7,523 nucleotides of DNA from an uncultured Cocleimonas sp. (GTDB lineage Bacteria; Pseudomonadota; Gammaproteobacteria; Thiotrichales; Thiotrichaceae), in the NCBI GenBank assembly GCA_938041705.1, contig CALISP010000009.1, positions 1 to 7,523 of the forward strand. The letters run 5' to 3'. Made by a program: the position numbers and the translations under genes. Numbering within the stretch: position 1 is the first letter of the stretch; the number at the start of each line of letters is the position of its first letter. Below, piece after piece: positions 1-6,260 of the stretch. The notes below the pieces were generated by a model. It was given only the letters and a program-made list of their open reading frames with translations, did no database searches and was not told the DNA's origin.

Positions 1-22
1 CCGAACTTAGTTCGGCCTTTTT
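1..22 (+). terminator. Hairpin followed by T-run at the left edge
   Basis: CCGAAC and GTTCGG form a perfect 6-bp stem around a TTA loop, followed by CC and five T. This fits an intrinsic terminator for a + strand gene that would lie left of the window. It could instead be the tip of a larger palindrome whose left arm is cut off, because a comparable inner hairpin precedes the repeat copy at 2983. The window cannot separate the two readings. Confidence 0.5.
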
Positions 23-46
23 GATGTTGCAGTAGATAAATAGGTG

Positions 47-67
47 AAAAGTAGGGGGGTGTCTTTT
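47..67 (+). repeat. Intergenic cassette-border repeat, copy 1
   Basis: This copy reads AAAAGTAGGGGGGTGT followed by CTTTT. The first 16 bases are identical to copy 2, and the whole 21-base stretch matches copy 4 with one mismatch. The ends, AAAAG and CTTTT, are complementary. It lies upstream of the MATE gene and after the edge hairpin. Its function is unknown. Confidence 0.85.
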
Positions 68-98
68 TATTCATACCTAAGTCTGTTCTAATCAGCTT

Positions 99-129
99 TT
101 CAACTGGCTGAACATTTCTGCCCTATATT
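99..129 (+). promoter_or_regulatory. Possible promoter of the MATE gene
   Basis: TATATT at 124-129 is a 5/6 match to a sigma-70 -10 box. The best -35 candidate near 99-104 (TTCAAC) is poor. The -10 box is only 11 bp before the start codon, so the leader would be very short. A weak call. Confidence 0.25.
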
Positions 130-140
130 AAGAACCCTTC

Positions 141-1466
141 ATGAGCAGTCACCCTAAAACGCAAATCACGCATCGAGCTATTTGGGCCTTAGCAGGTCCC
201 ATAATAATCTCAAATCTATCTACGCCTTTGGTAGGTGCAGTTGACACTGCTGTAGTCGGTCATATGCCTGAACCACAGGCGATGGGTGCAGTAGCTTTGG
301 GCGCATTGATCTTTAGTTTTCTATTCTGGGGGTTTGGTTTCCTTAAAATGGGAACTACCGGGTTCATAGCACAAGCCTATGGCGCGAATGATCAACAAGC
401 ATTATCTGATACCTTATCAAGAGTGATATTGCTGGCACTAGGCTTTGGATTTCTTACGATCCTATTGGGATATCCCTTAATACAGTTCGCTTTATATATA
501 CTCGATAGCACACCACAAATAGAAAGTCTTACTGCAGAATACGCCTATATCCGACTGTGGAGCGCTCCCGCAACTTTATGCACTTATGTTTTTATTGGTG
601 TGTTTATCGGTATGCATAATACGCGCAAAGTATTGCTACTAATGTTGATACTCAACCTCAGTAATATCTCATTAGATTTTATCTTTGTAATGGGGCTGGA
701 AATGGGTGTCAAAGGTGTTGCTTTGGCAACCTTAATTGCAGAATACCTAGCCGCTTTTGCAGGTTTCTACCTGCTTCGTGACCCTATCAAACGAGCACTC
801 AAACAATTTAGCCGGGCAAAGATTTTCGAACGCAAAGCCTTTACTGTTTTGATGAAAGCCAATAGTGACATATTTATTCGCACCCTATGTTTGGTTTTCT
901 CGCTAAGTTATTTCACTGCACAAGGCGCAAAGATGGGTGAGGTGATACTTGCCTCCAATGCCATTCTATTGCACTTACAAAGTATTATGGCTTATGGCCT
1001 TGATGGATTCGCCCATGCCGCTGAGGCACTGACAGGAAGCGCTTATGGGGCAAAGAATCGATCAGCATTTAAACGTGCTGTGAAGTTAACTACCATTTGG
1101 GCATTTATTATTGCGATAGGTATCTGCCTGATTTATTTCTTATTCGGTGAAATGATTATTGGCTTGTTCACTAATATCAATGAAGTACTAGCATCTGCCA
1201 TTATTTATTTACCATGGATGATTATTACTCCCATCGTATCGATATGGAGTTTTCAATTAGATGGTATTTTCATCGGTGCTAGTTTCACCAAAGAAATGCG
1301 TAATGCGATGATTGTCTCAATGCTTATATACTTGGCGTTATTACAGTTTTTGATTCCCCAATTTGGCAATCATGGACTGTTCTTGGGTTTGAGTTTATTT
1401 ATGGTAATTCGAGCGATAACCTTAGGGATGTATTATCCGCGAATTTTACGGGCTATTCCCAACTAA
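141..1466 (+). CDS. dinF: MATE family efflux transporter, DinF type
   Basis: A 441-residue inner-membrane protein of the multidrug and toxic compound extrusion family, which exports cationic or other toxic compounds using a Na+ or H+ gradient. Visible signatures match the DinF branch: the first membrane helix with VDTAVVGH (residues 34-41, including the conserved Asp35), MGTTGFIAQAYGA (70-82), a segment with SLDFIFVMGLEMGVKG (177-192), and a second-half LDGFAHAAEALTG motif near 285. The length is right for a complete 12-helix transporter, and no frameshift is seen. The start is ATG with only a weak purine stretch (AAGAA) upstream. In E. coli dinF follows lexA; here no lexA is present and the gene stands alone between two copies of the intergenic repeat, suggesting an accessory copy. 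The family is clear; the substrate and the dinF symbol are inference. Confidence 0.85.
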   Translation: MSSHPKTQITHRAIWALAGPIIISNLSTPLVGAVDTAVVGHMPEPQAMGAVALGALIFSFLFWGFGFLKMGTTGFIAQAYGANDQQALSDTLSRVILLALGFGFLTILLGYPLIQFALYILDSTPQIESLTAEYAYIRLWSAPATLCTYVFIGVFIGMHNTRKVLLLMLILNLSNISLDFIFVMGLEMGVKGVALATLIAEYLAAFAGFYLLRDPIKRALKQFSRAKIFERKAFTVLMKANSDIFIRTLCLVFSLSYFTAQGAKMGEVILASNAILLHLQSIMAYGLDGFAHAAEALTGSAYGAKNRSAFKRAVKLTTIWAFIIAIGICLIYFLFGEMIIGLFTNINEVLASAIIYLPWMIITPIVSIWSFQLDGIFIGASFTKEMRNAMIVSMLIYLALLQFLIPQFGNHGLFLGLSLFMVIRAITLGMYYPRILRAIPN

Positions 1467-1497
1467 GATTTTTAAAAATTAGATAGTTTTGAGAGCA

Positions 1498-1513
1498 ATT
1501 TCCCTAAGGAAAT
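1498..1513. other. Short perfect hairpin after the MATE gene
   Basis: ATTTCC and GGAAAT form a 6-bp stem around a CTAA loop, 31 bp after the MATE stop codon. No T-run follows, so it is not a classical terminator. It may protect the 3' end of the mRNA or belong to the fold preceding repeat copy 2. Confidence 0.35.
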
Positions 1514-1561
1514 ACAGAAGGAATATCACAGAGAAATCAAAATAACATAAAGAGTTATGGT

Positions 1562-1577
1562 AAAAGTAGGGGGGTGT
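1562..1577 (+). repeat. Intergenic cassette-border repeat, copy 2
   Basis: AAAAGTAGGGGGGTGT, identical to the first 16 bases of copy 1; similarity ends directly after TGT. It lies 95 bp after the MATE stop codon. A small stem just before it (TAACATAA against TTATGGTA, one mismatch, AGAG loop, 1543-1562) is the local counterpart of the larger palindrome at copy 3. Confidence 0.85.
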
Positions 1578-1605
1578 TTAAATAAACGATTAAACTCACT
1601 AGAAA

Positions 1606-1620
1606 TGCTATTGACTAGCA
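1606..1620 (-). terminator. Possible terminator of the HxlR regulator gene
   Basis: On the - strand TGCTA and TAGCA form a 5-bp stem around a 5-nt loop, followed by TTTCT, about 38 bp after the regulator's stop codon. The stem is short and the T-run broken, so this is tentative. Confidence 0.25.
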
Positions 1621-1657
1621 GTGATATTCCGAGTTTTCCAGTCAATGTTTCCTTGAG

Positions 1658-1993
1658 CTAAACATTCATTTCATTTTGTAATTCTTTTAACTGATCAAGA
1701 ATACGGATAAATTTTTGACCAAAAGGTGTAACCACATATTCAACTTTTGGTGGAACCTCGTTGTATTCAATTCGTTTAATAATGCCAAATTCAATGTTTT
1801 TTCTTAGGCACTCATTAAGTACTTTTGTTGATAATCCTTCGACACTTCGTACCATTTCTCCGGGCCGATTAATATCTTCAGCTAAAAGCTGATACACGGT
1901 CAGTGACCATTTACATCTAAAAACACTCTCTATCATCCGCGCACTTCGCTCAGGAGGAGAGTTTCTCAAAAATATTTTTCTGTTACTAATCAT
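1658..1993 (-). CDS. HxlR family winged-helix transcriptional regulator
   Basis: A 111-residue cytoplasmic DNA-binding protein. The HxlR pattern is easy to follow: CKWSLTVYQLL (27-37) in the position of the usual GGKW box, RPGEMVRSVEGLSTKVLNEC (43-62) spanning the recognition-helix region, and VPPKVEYVVTPFGQ (80-93) at the wing. Many family members sense redox or electrophile stress through an N-terminal cysteine; Cys27 and Cys62 are present here, but a sensing role is inference. The start at 1993 is supported by TTAGGT about 9 bases upstream; Met20 is a less likely alternative. It is divergent from an SDR oxidoreductase, 109 bp apart, an arrangement resembling the YkvN/YkvO type pair of Bacillus. 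It probably controls itself and that neighbour through the direct repeats between them. Confidence 0.9.
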   Translation of the reverse strand: MISNRKIFLRNSPPERSARMIESVFRCKWSLTVYQLLAEDINRPGEMVRSVEGLSTKVLNECLRKNIEFGIIKRIEYNEVPPKVEYVVTPFGQKFIRILDQLKELQNEMNV

Positions 1994-2001
1994 AAAGATA
2001 T

Positions 2002-2036
2002 ACCTAACTGTGCCTACCTTACCTAATTGTACCTAC
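2002..2036. promoter_or_regulatory. Tandem 16-bp direct repeats, likely HxlR operator
   Basis: ACCTAACTGTGCCTAC (2002-2017) and ACCTAATTGTACCTAC (2021-2036) match at 14 of 16 positions and start 19 bp apart. CCTA recurs at 2003, 2013, 2022 and 2032, close to one helical turn apart, so the sites would lie on one DNA face. Bacillus HxlR is known to bind tandem direct repeats upstream of its target. The position, right before the regulator gene and upstream of the SDR gene, fits autoregulation and control of the SDR. Binding is inferred, not shown. Confidence 0.6.
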
Positions 2037-2053
2037 TTTTTAGGAACAACCAA
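2026..2053 (-). promoter_or_regulatory. Candidate promoter of the HxlR gene
   Basis: On the - strand TTGGTT (2053-2048), a 16-bp spacer and TACAAT (2031-2026, 5/6 match to the -10 consensus) precede the regulator. The -10 box sits inside the second direct repeat, so bound regulator would block RNA polymerase. The -35 box is weak. Confidence 0.35.
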
Positions 2054-2102
2054 TACTTGTAATCTTTCATTTCACTTTACATAAACCTAAGAGGATTATC
2101 AG

Positions 2103-2870
2103 ATGGAAAATACAAGCCAACCTACAGCACTTATCATTGGTGGATCAAGTGGAATGGGATTTGAGAGCGCGAAATTATTATTGAAACGTGACATAAAAAC
2201 AATCATTGTCGGTCGTAACCTAGAAAAATTAAACCAAGCAGGTCAGGAGCTTTCTGAATTCGGTGATGTTGAAACAATGCAGGCAGATTTATACAAAGCT
2301 GAAGATGTTCAGAATATAGTCGAATTTGCTAACAGCAATAATCAACACATTAAATACCTACTAAATTCTGCAGGTTATTTTAAACCCACTCCATTTATTG
2401 AACATAGTAATGACGACTATGACATCTATCAAGAATTAAACCGAGCACTCTTTTTTGTATCACAAGCTGTTGCAAAAAACATGATTGCTCATGGCGGAGG
2501 TTCTATCGTTAATATTGGTTCTATGTGGGCAAAGCAAGCGATTAAAGCAACCCCTTCTTCGGCATACTCAATGGCAAAAGCAGGTTTGCATGCGCTGACA
2601 CAGCATATGGCAATGGAATTAGCTGATCATAATATTCGTGTGAATGCGGTTTCTCCAGCCTTAGTAAAATCGACCATATTTGAATCATTTATTGATCCGA
2701 GTGCAATGGATGAAACATTAGCCACTTTTAACGGTTTTCACCCAATTGGGAGAATAGGCCAACCAGAAGATATAGCCAAAGCGGTTAACTTCTTATTAAG
2801 TGATGAAACAAGCTGGGTAACTGGAGCAGTATGGGATGTTGATGGTGGTGTAATAGCAGGCCGAAACTAA
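2103..2870 (+). CDS. Short-chain dehydrogenase/reductase (SDR) family oxidoreductase
   Basis: A 255-residue soluble NAD(P)H-dependent oxidoreductase of the classical SDR type. It has the dinucleotide-binding loop GGSSGMG (13-19), GRN after the second strand (37-39; Arg38 suggests NADP preference), LNSAG (87-91) in place of the usual NNAG, and the full catalytic set Asn113, Ser140, Tyr155 and Lys159 (YSMAK at 155-159). The C-terminal SWVTGAVWDVDGG block is also typical. Length is normal. A good ribosome binding site, GAGG at 2091-2094, lies 8 bases before the ATG. The substrate cannot be read from sequence. Divergent pairing with an HxlR regulator suggests an inducible role, for instance reducing a reactive carbonyl or quinone. 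The repeat at 2983 follows its stop by 112 bp. Confidence 0.93.
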   Translation: MENTSQPTALIIGGSSGMGFESAKLLLKRDIKTIIVGRNLEKLNQAGQELSEFGDVETMQADLYKAEDVQNIVEFANSNNQHIKYLLNSAGYFKPTPFIEHSNDDYDIYQELNRALFFVSQAVAKNMIAHGGGSIVNIGSMWAKQAIKATPSSAYSMAKAGLHALTQHMAMELADHNIRVNAVSPALVKSTIFESFIDPSAMDETLATFNGFHPIGRIGQPEDIAKAVNFLLSDETSWVTGAVWDVDGGVIAGRN

Positions 2871-2918
2871 GCCTATTAGGTAAATCATTGTCTAATTGCT
2901 TAGCTAACCCTTAGTTTG

Positions 2919-2987
2919 CTTTTTGAACATATTTTCATTTTCTTCTTGGCTTACTTTGGCCGAGTAGTGAATGAAAGTATTCAAAAG
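2919..2987. repeat. Long imperfect palindrome ending in repeat copy 3
   Basis: Arms 2929-2950 and 2959-2980 align without gaps around an 8-base loop: 17 Watson-Crick pairs, 3 G-T pairs and 2 mismatches of 22. Outside them CTTTTTGAA (2919-2927) pairs with TTCAAAAG (2980-2987) if small bulges are allowed, so the right arm runs into the AAAAG of the repeat. Still further out CCC (2908-2910) and CTA (2904-2906) can face GGG and TAG downstream. No T-run follows, so it is not an ordinary terminator. Extrahelical bases and an inner stem recall attC recombination sites, but G-T pairing favours folding of the top strand or the RNA. Confidence 0.7.
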
Positions 2988-2997
2988 TAGGGGATGT
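2983..2997 (+). repeat. Intergenic cassette-border repeat, copy 3
   Basis: AAAAGTAGGGGATGT, the most divergent copy: the first 11 bases are as in the others, then one base is missing and one changed in the G-run before TGT. It lies between the SDR stop and the VOC gene and forms the outer right arm of the palindrome just before it. Confidence 0.8.
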
Positions 2998-3009
2998 AGT
3001 TTAGTCATT

Positions 3010-3038
3010 TAGACATTTAATTTCTTATATCGTATGGT
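3010..3038 (+). promoter_or_regulatory. Candidate promoter of the VOC gene
   Basis: TAGACA (3010-3015, 5/6 to the -35 consensus), a 17-bp spacer and TATGGT (3033-3038, 4/6 to -10) lie 12 bp downstream of repeat copy 3 and 40 bp before the VOC start. This would let the single-gene module be expressed without readthrough from upstream. Confidence 0.45.
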
Positions 3039-3078
3039 AGATTTTTATTGTTCTATTCAAGGAAGTTAAACAATCGAA

Positions 3079-3462
3079 ATGAGTGCCAATAAAATCATTA
3101 GTAAAGTCAATAATATCACTCCGTTCCTACCAGCAAAAGACTATGAGCTGTCTTTACGTTTCTATAGAGATTTAGGCTTTAAGGAAATCGCTAAAATTGA
3201 GAATGCTGTGAGACTAGAACTCGATGGATATGGGTTTTGGATCCAAGATTACTATGTAAAAGAGTTAGCAGATAACACGATGTTATGTATGTATGTTGAC
3301 AATATAGAATCATGGTGGTCGAACATTAAAAGGCTTGATATTAGCGAAAATTATGAAGGTGAAGCAAAAGTGTTTTCCGAACCTCATGAGCAAGAAGGTA
3401 GCCTGATGATGCAATTTACAGATCCTACTGGTGTATTGTGGCATGTCAGAGAAGGAATTTAA
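3079..3462 (+). CDS. VOC superfamily protein (glyoxalase/bleomycin-resistance fold)
   Basis: A 127-residue protein with one vicinal-oxygen-chelate module, normally active as a dimer. Visible family marks are the first strand ITPFLPAKD (13-21), helix and turn LSLRFYRDLGF (24-34), and the closing FTDPTGVLWHV (113-123). The position where glyoxalase I has its first metal-binding His is not His here, so a metal-dependent enzyme is not assured; a ligand-binding or sequestering role of the bleomycin-resistance kind is equally possible. The ATG is the first start after an in-frame stop at 3067; the best ribosome binding site (GGAAG, 3061-3065) is 13 bases away, which is long. It forms a one-gene module between repeat copies 3 and 4, and proteins of this type are common integron cassette cargo. 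Confidence 0.85.
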   Translation: MSANKIISKVNNITPFLPAKDYELSLRFYRDLGFKEIAKIENAVRLELDGYGFWIQDYYVKELADNTMLCMYVDNIESWWSNIKRLDISENYEGEAKVFSEPHEQEGSLMMQFTDPTGVLWHVREGI

Positions 3463-3501
3463 TTTGTAGAGTTAATAAAGTTACGAAATTAATTATTATA
3501 A

Positions 3502-3516
3502 ATCTAACATTTAGAT
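3502..3516. terminator. Hairpin between convergent VOC and recG genes
   Basis: ATCTAA and TTAGAT form a perfect 6-bp stem around a 3-base loop. Read on the - strand it is followed by TTATAATAATT, so it might weakly end the recG operon transcript; on the + strand there is no T-run. It is also the inner stem preceding repeat copy 4. AT-only stems are poor terminators. Confidence 0.3.
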
Positions 3517-3527
3517 ACAAATATGCC

Positions 3528-3548
3528 AAAAGTAGGGGGTTGTCTTTT
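3528..3548 (+). repeat. Intergenic cassette-border repeat, copy 4
   Basis: AAAAGTAGGGGGTTGT followed by CTTTT, 20 of 21 bases identical to copy 1. It lies 65 bp after the VOC stop codon and ends 8 bp before the recG stop codon on the other strand. It is the last copy in the window and sits exactly between the accessory and housekeeping halves. Confidence 0.85.
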
Positions 3549-3556
3549 ATAAGATG

Positions 3557-5683
3557 CTAAACAGCAGCATAGTCCTCTGCATGTTTAATCCATCGATCAA
3601 TCAAAGGTTCTACATTTTCAGGATACTGTTCCATGATAATCTGGGCTGCTTCTTGCACTTTCGGTAATAAAAATTGATCTTCCATTAAATTTGCAATTCT
3701 AAATTGCAATTCTCCTGTTTGACGTGTGCCAAATACTTCACCAGGACCACGGATTTCAAGATCAATTTTAGCTATTTCAAATCCATCGTTACTATTGCGC
3801 AAGGCTTCTAATCGCTTTTTACCATTTTGTGATAATGGTGTTTGATACATCAATACACAGCTACTTGCTTTGCTGCCACGACCAACTCGTCCTCGTAATT
3901 GATGTAGTTGTGCGAGCCCTAAACGTTCGGCATTTTCAATAATCATGAGACTGGCATTGGGCACGTCTACGCCGACTTCGATAACAGTAGTGGCGACGAG
4001 TAGATTGGTTTTTCCTGATTTGAAATTTGCCATTATTTCTTCTTTTTCAGCTGATTTCATCCGTCCATGAATTAAACCAATATTCAAGTCGGGTAAAGAG
4101 TCTTTGAGTAGTTCCCATGTCTCTTCTGCATTTTGACACTGAAGCGCTTCGGATTCTTCGATGAGGGTGCATACCCAATAAACTTGAGCGCCATCTTCGC
4201 ATACGGCATTGATACGTTGAACTATTTCACCGCGACGTGTATTGCTAATTACAACCGTTTTAACGGGTGTTCTACCTGGGGGGAGTTCATCTATAACGGA
4301 GTAATCCATATCGGCATAAGTAGTCATTGCTAGTGTGCGAGGAATAGGGGTAGCGGTCATCACAAGTTGATGTGGGTAGGTTTCCTTATCTCCATTGGAA
4401 GTTTTACCTTTGTCTCTTAACGTCATGCGTTGATGAACGCCAAAACGGTGTTGTTCGTCAACGATTACTAAACCAAGCTTTTGGAAGTGGACATTATTTT
4501 GGAATAAGGCGTGCGTGCCAATCACGATGTGGCATTCACCATTAGCGGCTTGTTCTAATGCCAGACGTTTTTCTGCTACTTTTAGTTTGCCAGAAATCAG
4601 TGTGACGTTTAAACCCAATGGCGTAAGCCATTCGCTAAAACTCACGACATGTTGTCCTGCAAGTATCTCGGTCGGGGCCATAAGAGCGACTTGAAAACCA
4701 GCTTCTATTGCACTTAATGCTGCGGCTGCAGCTACTAAGGTTTTACCTGAGCCTACATCACCTTGAACTAAACGACTCATTGGCCATGACTGTGACAAGT
4801 CATGATTGATTTCATTAATCACACGACTTTGAGCGTTGGTTAAGTCAAATGGCAGACTTGCTTTTAAGCGATCAAAATAAGTAGATTGGATTCTGAAGGG
4901 AATACCCAATGCTTGTTTTTGTTGTTCACGAAGCTTTCGTAAACTCAAATGATGAGCGAGTAATTCTTCAAAGATCAAACGTTGTTGTGCAGGGTGGTTT
5001 CTTATATGCAGATCAAGAACGGCTACGTCAGCTGTTGGCTGATGTAAGGTTTTTAATGCAACTTTTAAATCAGCAAGTTGATATTTTTCAGTTAGTGCTG
5101 CAGGGATCAGATCGCTCAAGCCATCAAGCTTCGATAATGCTTGGATAGCCAAACGTAATAGACTTCGTTGTTGTAAACCTTTGGTTGCTGGATATATCGG
5201 TGTGAGCGCATCCGTGAGGTTTAAAGCGTCATTATTTACGAGTATTTTATACTCGGGATGTACCATTTCACGACTGGTTTTACCAATACGAACTTCACCA
5301 AAAGCACTGACTCGGGTACCACGAGATAAAGCAGTTTGTTGTGCTTTGCTAAAATGGAAAAATCGTAACGTTAGCATGCCAGTACCATCTGAAACGGTGC
5401 ATATCATCATACGACGACCACGATAGACAATTTCTGAGTGTTCGACCTTTCCTTCTACTAAAACTTCTTGCCCATGATCAGTTGAACCAATTGGAAAAAT
5501 TTGAGTTCGATCTTGATAACGAAGAGGTAAATGAAAAAGTAAGTCTTTGACTTGCTCAATTCCTAATTTTTGTAAGTTCTCCGCCATCTTTGGGCCCACA
5601 CCTTTGAGCTCATTAACGGTTTGATTTAAAGTTTGGCTTAATAGCTGGTTTGAAATAGGGTTTGACTGCTCAGGCATATTCAC
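3557..5683 (-). CDS. recG: ATP-dependent DNA helicase RecG
   Basis: A 708-residue (E. coli 693) superfamily 2 DNA translocase that reverses stalled replication forks and processes branched recombination intermediates and R-loops. The N-terminal part holds a helix-hairpin-helix-like LKGVGPKMAENL (26-37) and the OB-fold wedge domain, including GRRMMICTVSDGTG (89-102). Motor motifs follow: Walker A GDVGSGKT (308-315), DEQH (409-412), TATPIPRT (443-450), HGRM (539-542) and QLRGRVGRG (595-603). The protein is full length. Its start is GTG at 5683, with ATG two codons later at 5677 as the alternative; neither has a clear ribosome binding site. Only 3 bp separate the GTG from the stop of the preceding methyltransferase, so translational coupling is likely. 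It is the last gene of the plsY operon. Confidence 0.97.
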   Translation of the reverse strand: MNMPEQSNPISNQLLSQTLNQTVNELKGVGPKMAENLQKLGIEQVKDLLFHLPLRYQDRTQIFPIGSTDHGQEVLVEGKVEHSEIVYRGRRMMICTVSDGTGMLTLRFFHFSKAQQTALSRGTRVSAFGEVRIGKTSREMVHPEYKILVNNDALNLTDALTPIYPATKGLQQRSLLRLAIQALSKLDGLSDLIPAALTEKYQLADLKVALKTLHQPTADVAVLDLHIRNHPAQQRLIFEELLAHHLSLRKLREQQKQALGIPFRIQSTYFDRLKASLPFDLTNAQSRVINEINHDLSQSWPMSRLVQGDVGSGKTLVAAAAALSAIEAGFQVALMAPTEILAGQHVVSFSEWLTPLGLNVTLISGKLKVAEKRLALEQAANGECHIVIGTHALFQNNVHFQKLGLVIVDEQHRFGVHQRMTLRDKGKTSNGDKETYPHQLVMTATPIPRTLAMTTYADMDYSVIDELPPGRTPVKTVVISNTRRGEIVQRINAVCEDGAQVYWVCTLIEESEALQCQNAEETWELLKDSLPDLNIGLIHGRMKSAEKEEIMANFKSGKTNLLVATTVIEVGVDVPNASLMIIENAERLGLAQLHQLRGRVGRGSKASSCVLMYQTPLSQNGKKRLEALRNSNDGFEIAKIDLEIRGPGEVFGTRQTGELQFRIANLMEDQFLLPKVQEAAQIIMEQYPENVEPLIDRWIKHAEDYAAV

Positions 5684-5686
5684 TAA

Positions 5687-6238
5687 TTACAGATGTTGAA
5701 TGAGTTCGTGAACTGCAATCGCACAAGAGGTAATGACATTCATCGATGAGTTTTTACCATACATGGGGATGTGAACATGGTGATCGGACAAGGTTAATAG
5801 TTCTGCGGAAATGCCCAAGTTTTCAGAACCAATAATAAGACAAGTTTTCTCTTTGTTCTTTAGTTTGAATTCTCGAATGTTCTCACTTCTTGCCGTTATT
5901 TCTAAAGCAATTATGGTGTAACCATTCTCCTTTAAATTTTCGATAACTGCCGTTGCAGATTCTTCATAAATATAAGGAATATGATTGTCAGCAGAGCGTG
6001 CGGCCTTACGAATTTTATACTTTGGTGGAGTCTGAGTCGTACCTGTCAGATAGAGTTTTTCAATGCCAAAAGCATCAGCTACGCGAAATAAGCTACCAAC
6101 ATTTCCTGCAATTTCAATATTATGCGCCAGAATACTCAAAGGGAATACAGCATTTTCTGAGCTAGATTCGGCATGATTGAGTTGTTGATTGGGCGATGCT
6201 CTATTTTGCTTAAATAAATCGGTTTGGTGAGTACTCAT
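5687..6238 (-). CDS. SpoU/TrmH family RNA 2'-O-methyltransferase
   Basis: A SPOUT-class, S-adenosylmethionine-dependent methyltransferase that probably modifies ribose in tRNA or rRNA. The three knotted-fold motifs are present: NIEIAGNVGSLFRVADAFG (40-58, conserved Arg52), IIGSENLG (135-142), and IPMYGKNSSMNV (157-168); the usual SLNVS is SMNVI here. I chose the ATG at 6238, giving 183 residues and a 22-bp gap after plsY. The longer reading frame reaches back to TTG at 6295 or ATG at 6292 but would overlap plsY by about 30 bp and add residues unlike the family. No strong ribosome binding site decides the matter. The protein lacks the N-terminal substrate-binding domain of RlmB and the C-terminal part of classical TrmH, so I give no symbol and no target nucleotide. 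It sits between plsY and recG in one operon. Confidence 0.88.
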   Translation of the reverse strand: MSTHQTDLFKQNRASPNQQLNHAESSSENAVFPLSILAHNIEIAGNVGSLFRVADAFGIEKLYLTGTTQTPPKYKIRKAARSADNHIPYIYEESATAVIENLKENGYTIIALEITARSENIREFKLKNKEKTCLIIGSENLGISAELLTLSDHHVHIPMYGKNSSMNVITSCAIAVHELIQHL

Positions 6239-6260
6239 AGGGTTTCTATATCCAGCAGAT

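Noticed and set aside
54..59. G-quadruplex or KOPS-like polar motif in the repeat G-run
   Set aside because: There is only one G-run per copy, so an intramolecular quadruplex is not possible, and the motif is absent from the 4-kb core half where polar chromosome motifs should also occur.
2031..2042. A fifth repeat copy on the - strand (AAAAAGTAGG in the HxlR promoter)
   Set aside because: The match ends after AAAAGTAGG, has no G-run or TGT, and belongs to the direct-repeat operator; chance similarity is more likely.
47..3548. Classical integron attC sites or CALIN array
   Set aside because: No GTTRRRY/RYYYAAC pair is found at the repeats; the conserved core is AAAAGTAGGGG. No integrase gene is in the window. 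I keep the cassette idea only as an analogy.
47..3548. CRISPR array
   Set aside because: Repeat spacing is 0.5-1.5 kb with genes between copies, not regular short spacers.
1467..3556. Insertion sequence or transposon remnants in the accessory half
   Set aside because: No transposase fragment, terminal inverted repeats or target duplications beyond the repeat family described were seen.
4133..5426. Small + strand open frames opposite recG (4133-4333, 4909-5148, 5181-5426)
   Set aside because: They lie antisense to conserved RecG helicase sequence and show no family resemblance or ribosome binding site.
5953..6165. Small + strand open frame opposite the methyltransferase
   Set aside because: Antisense to a conserved SPOUT gene with no recognisable protein features.
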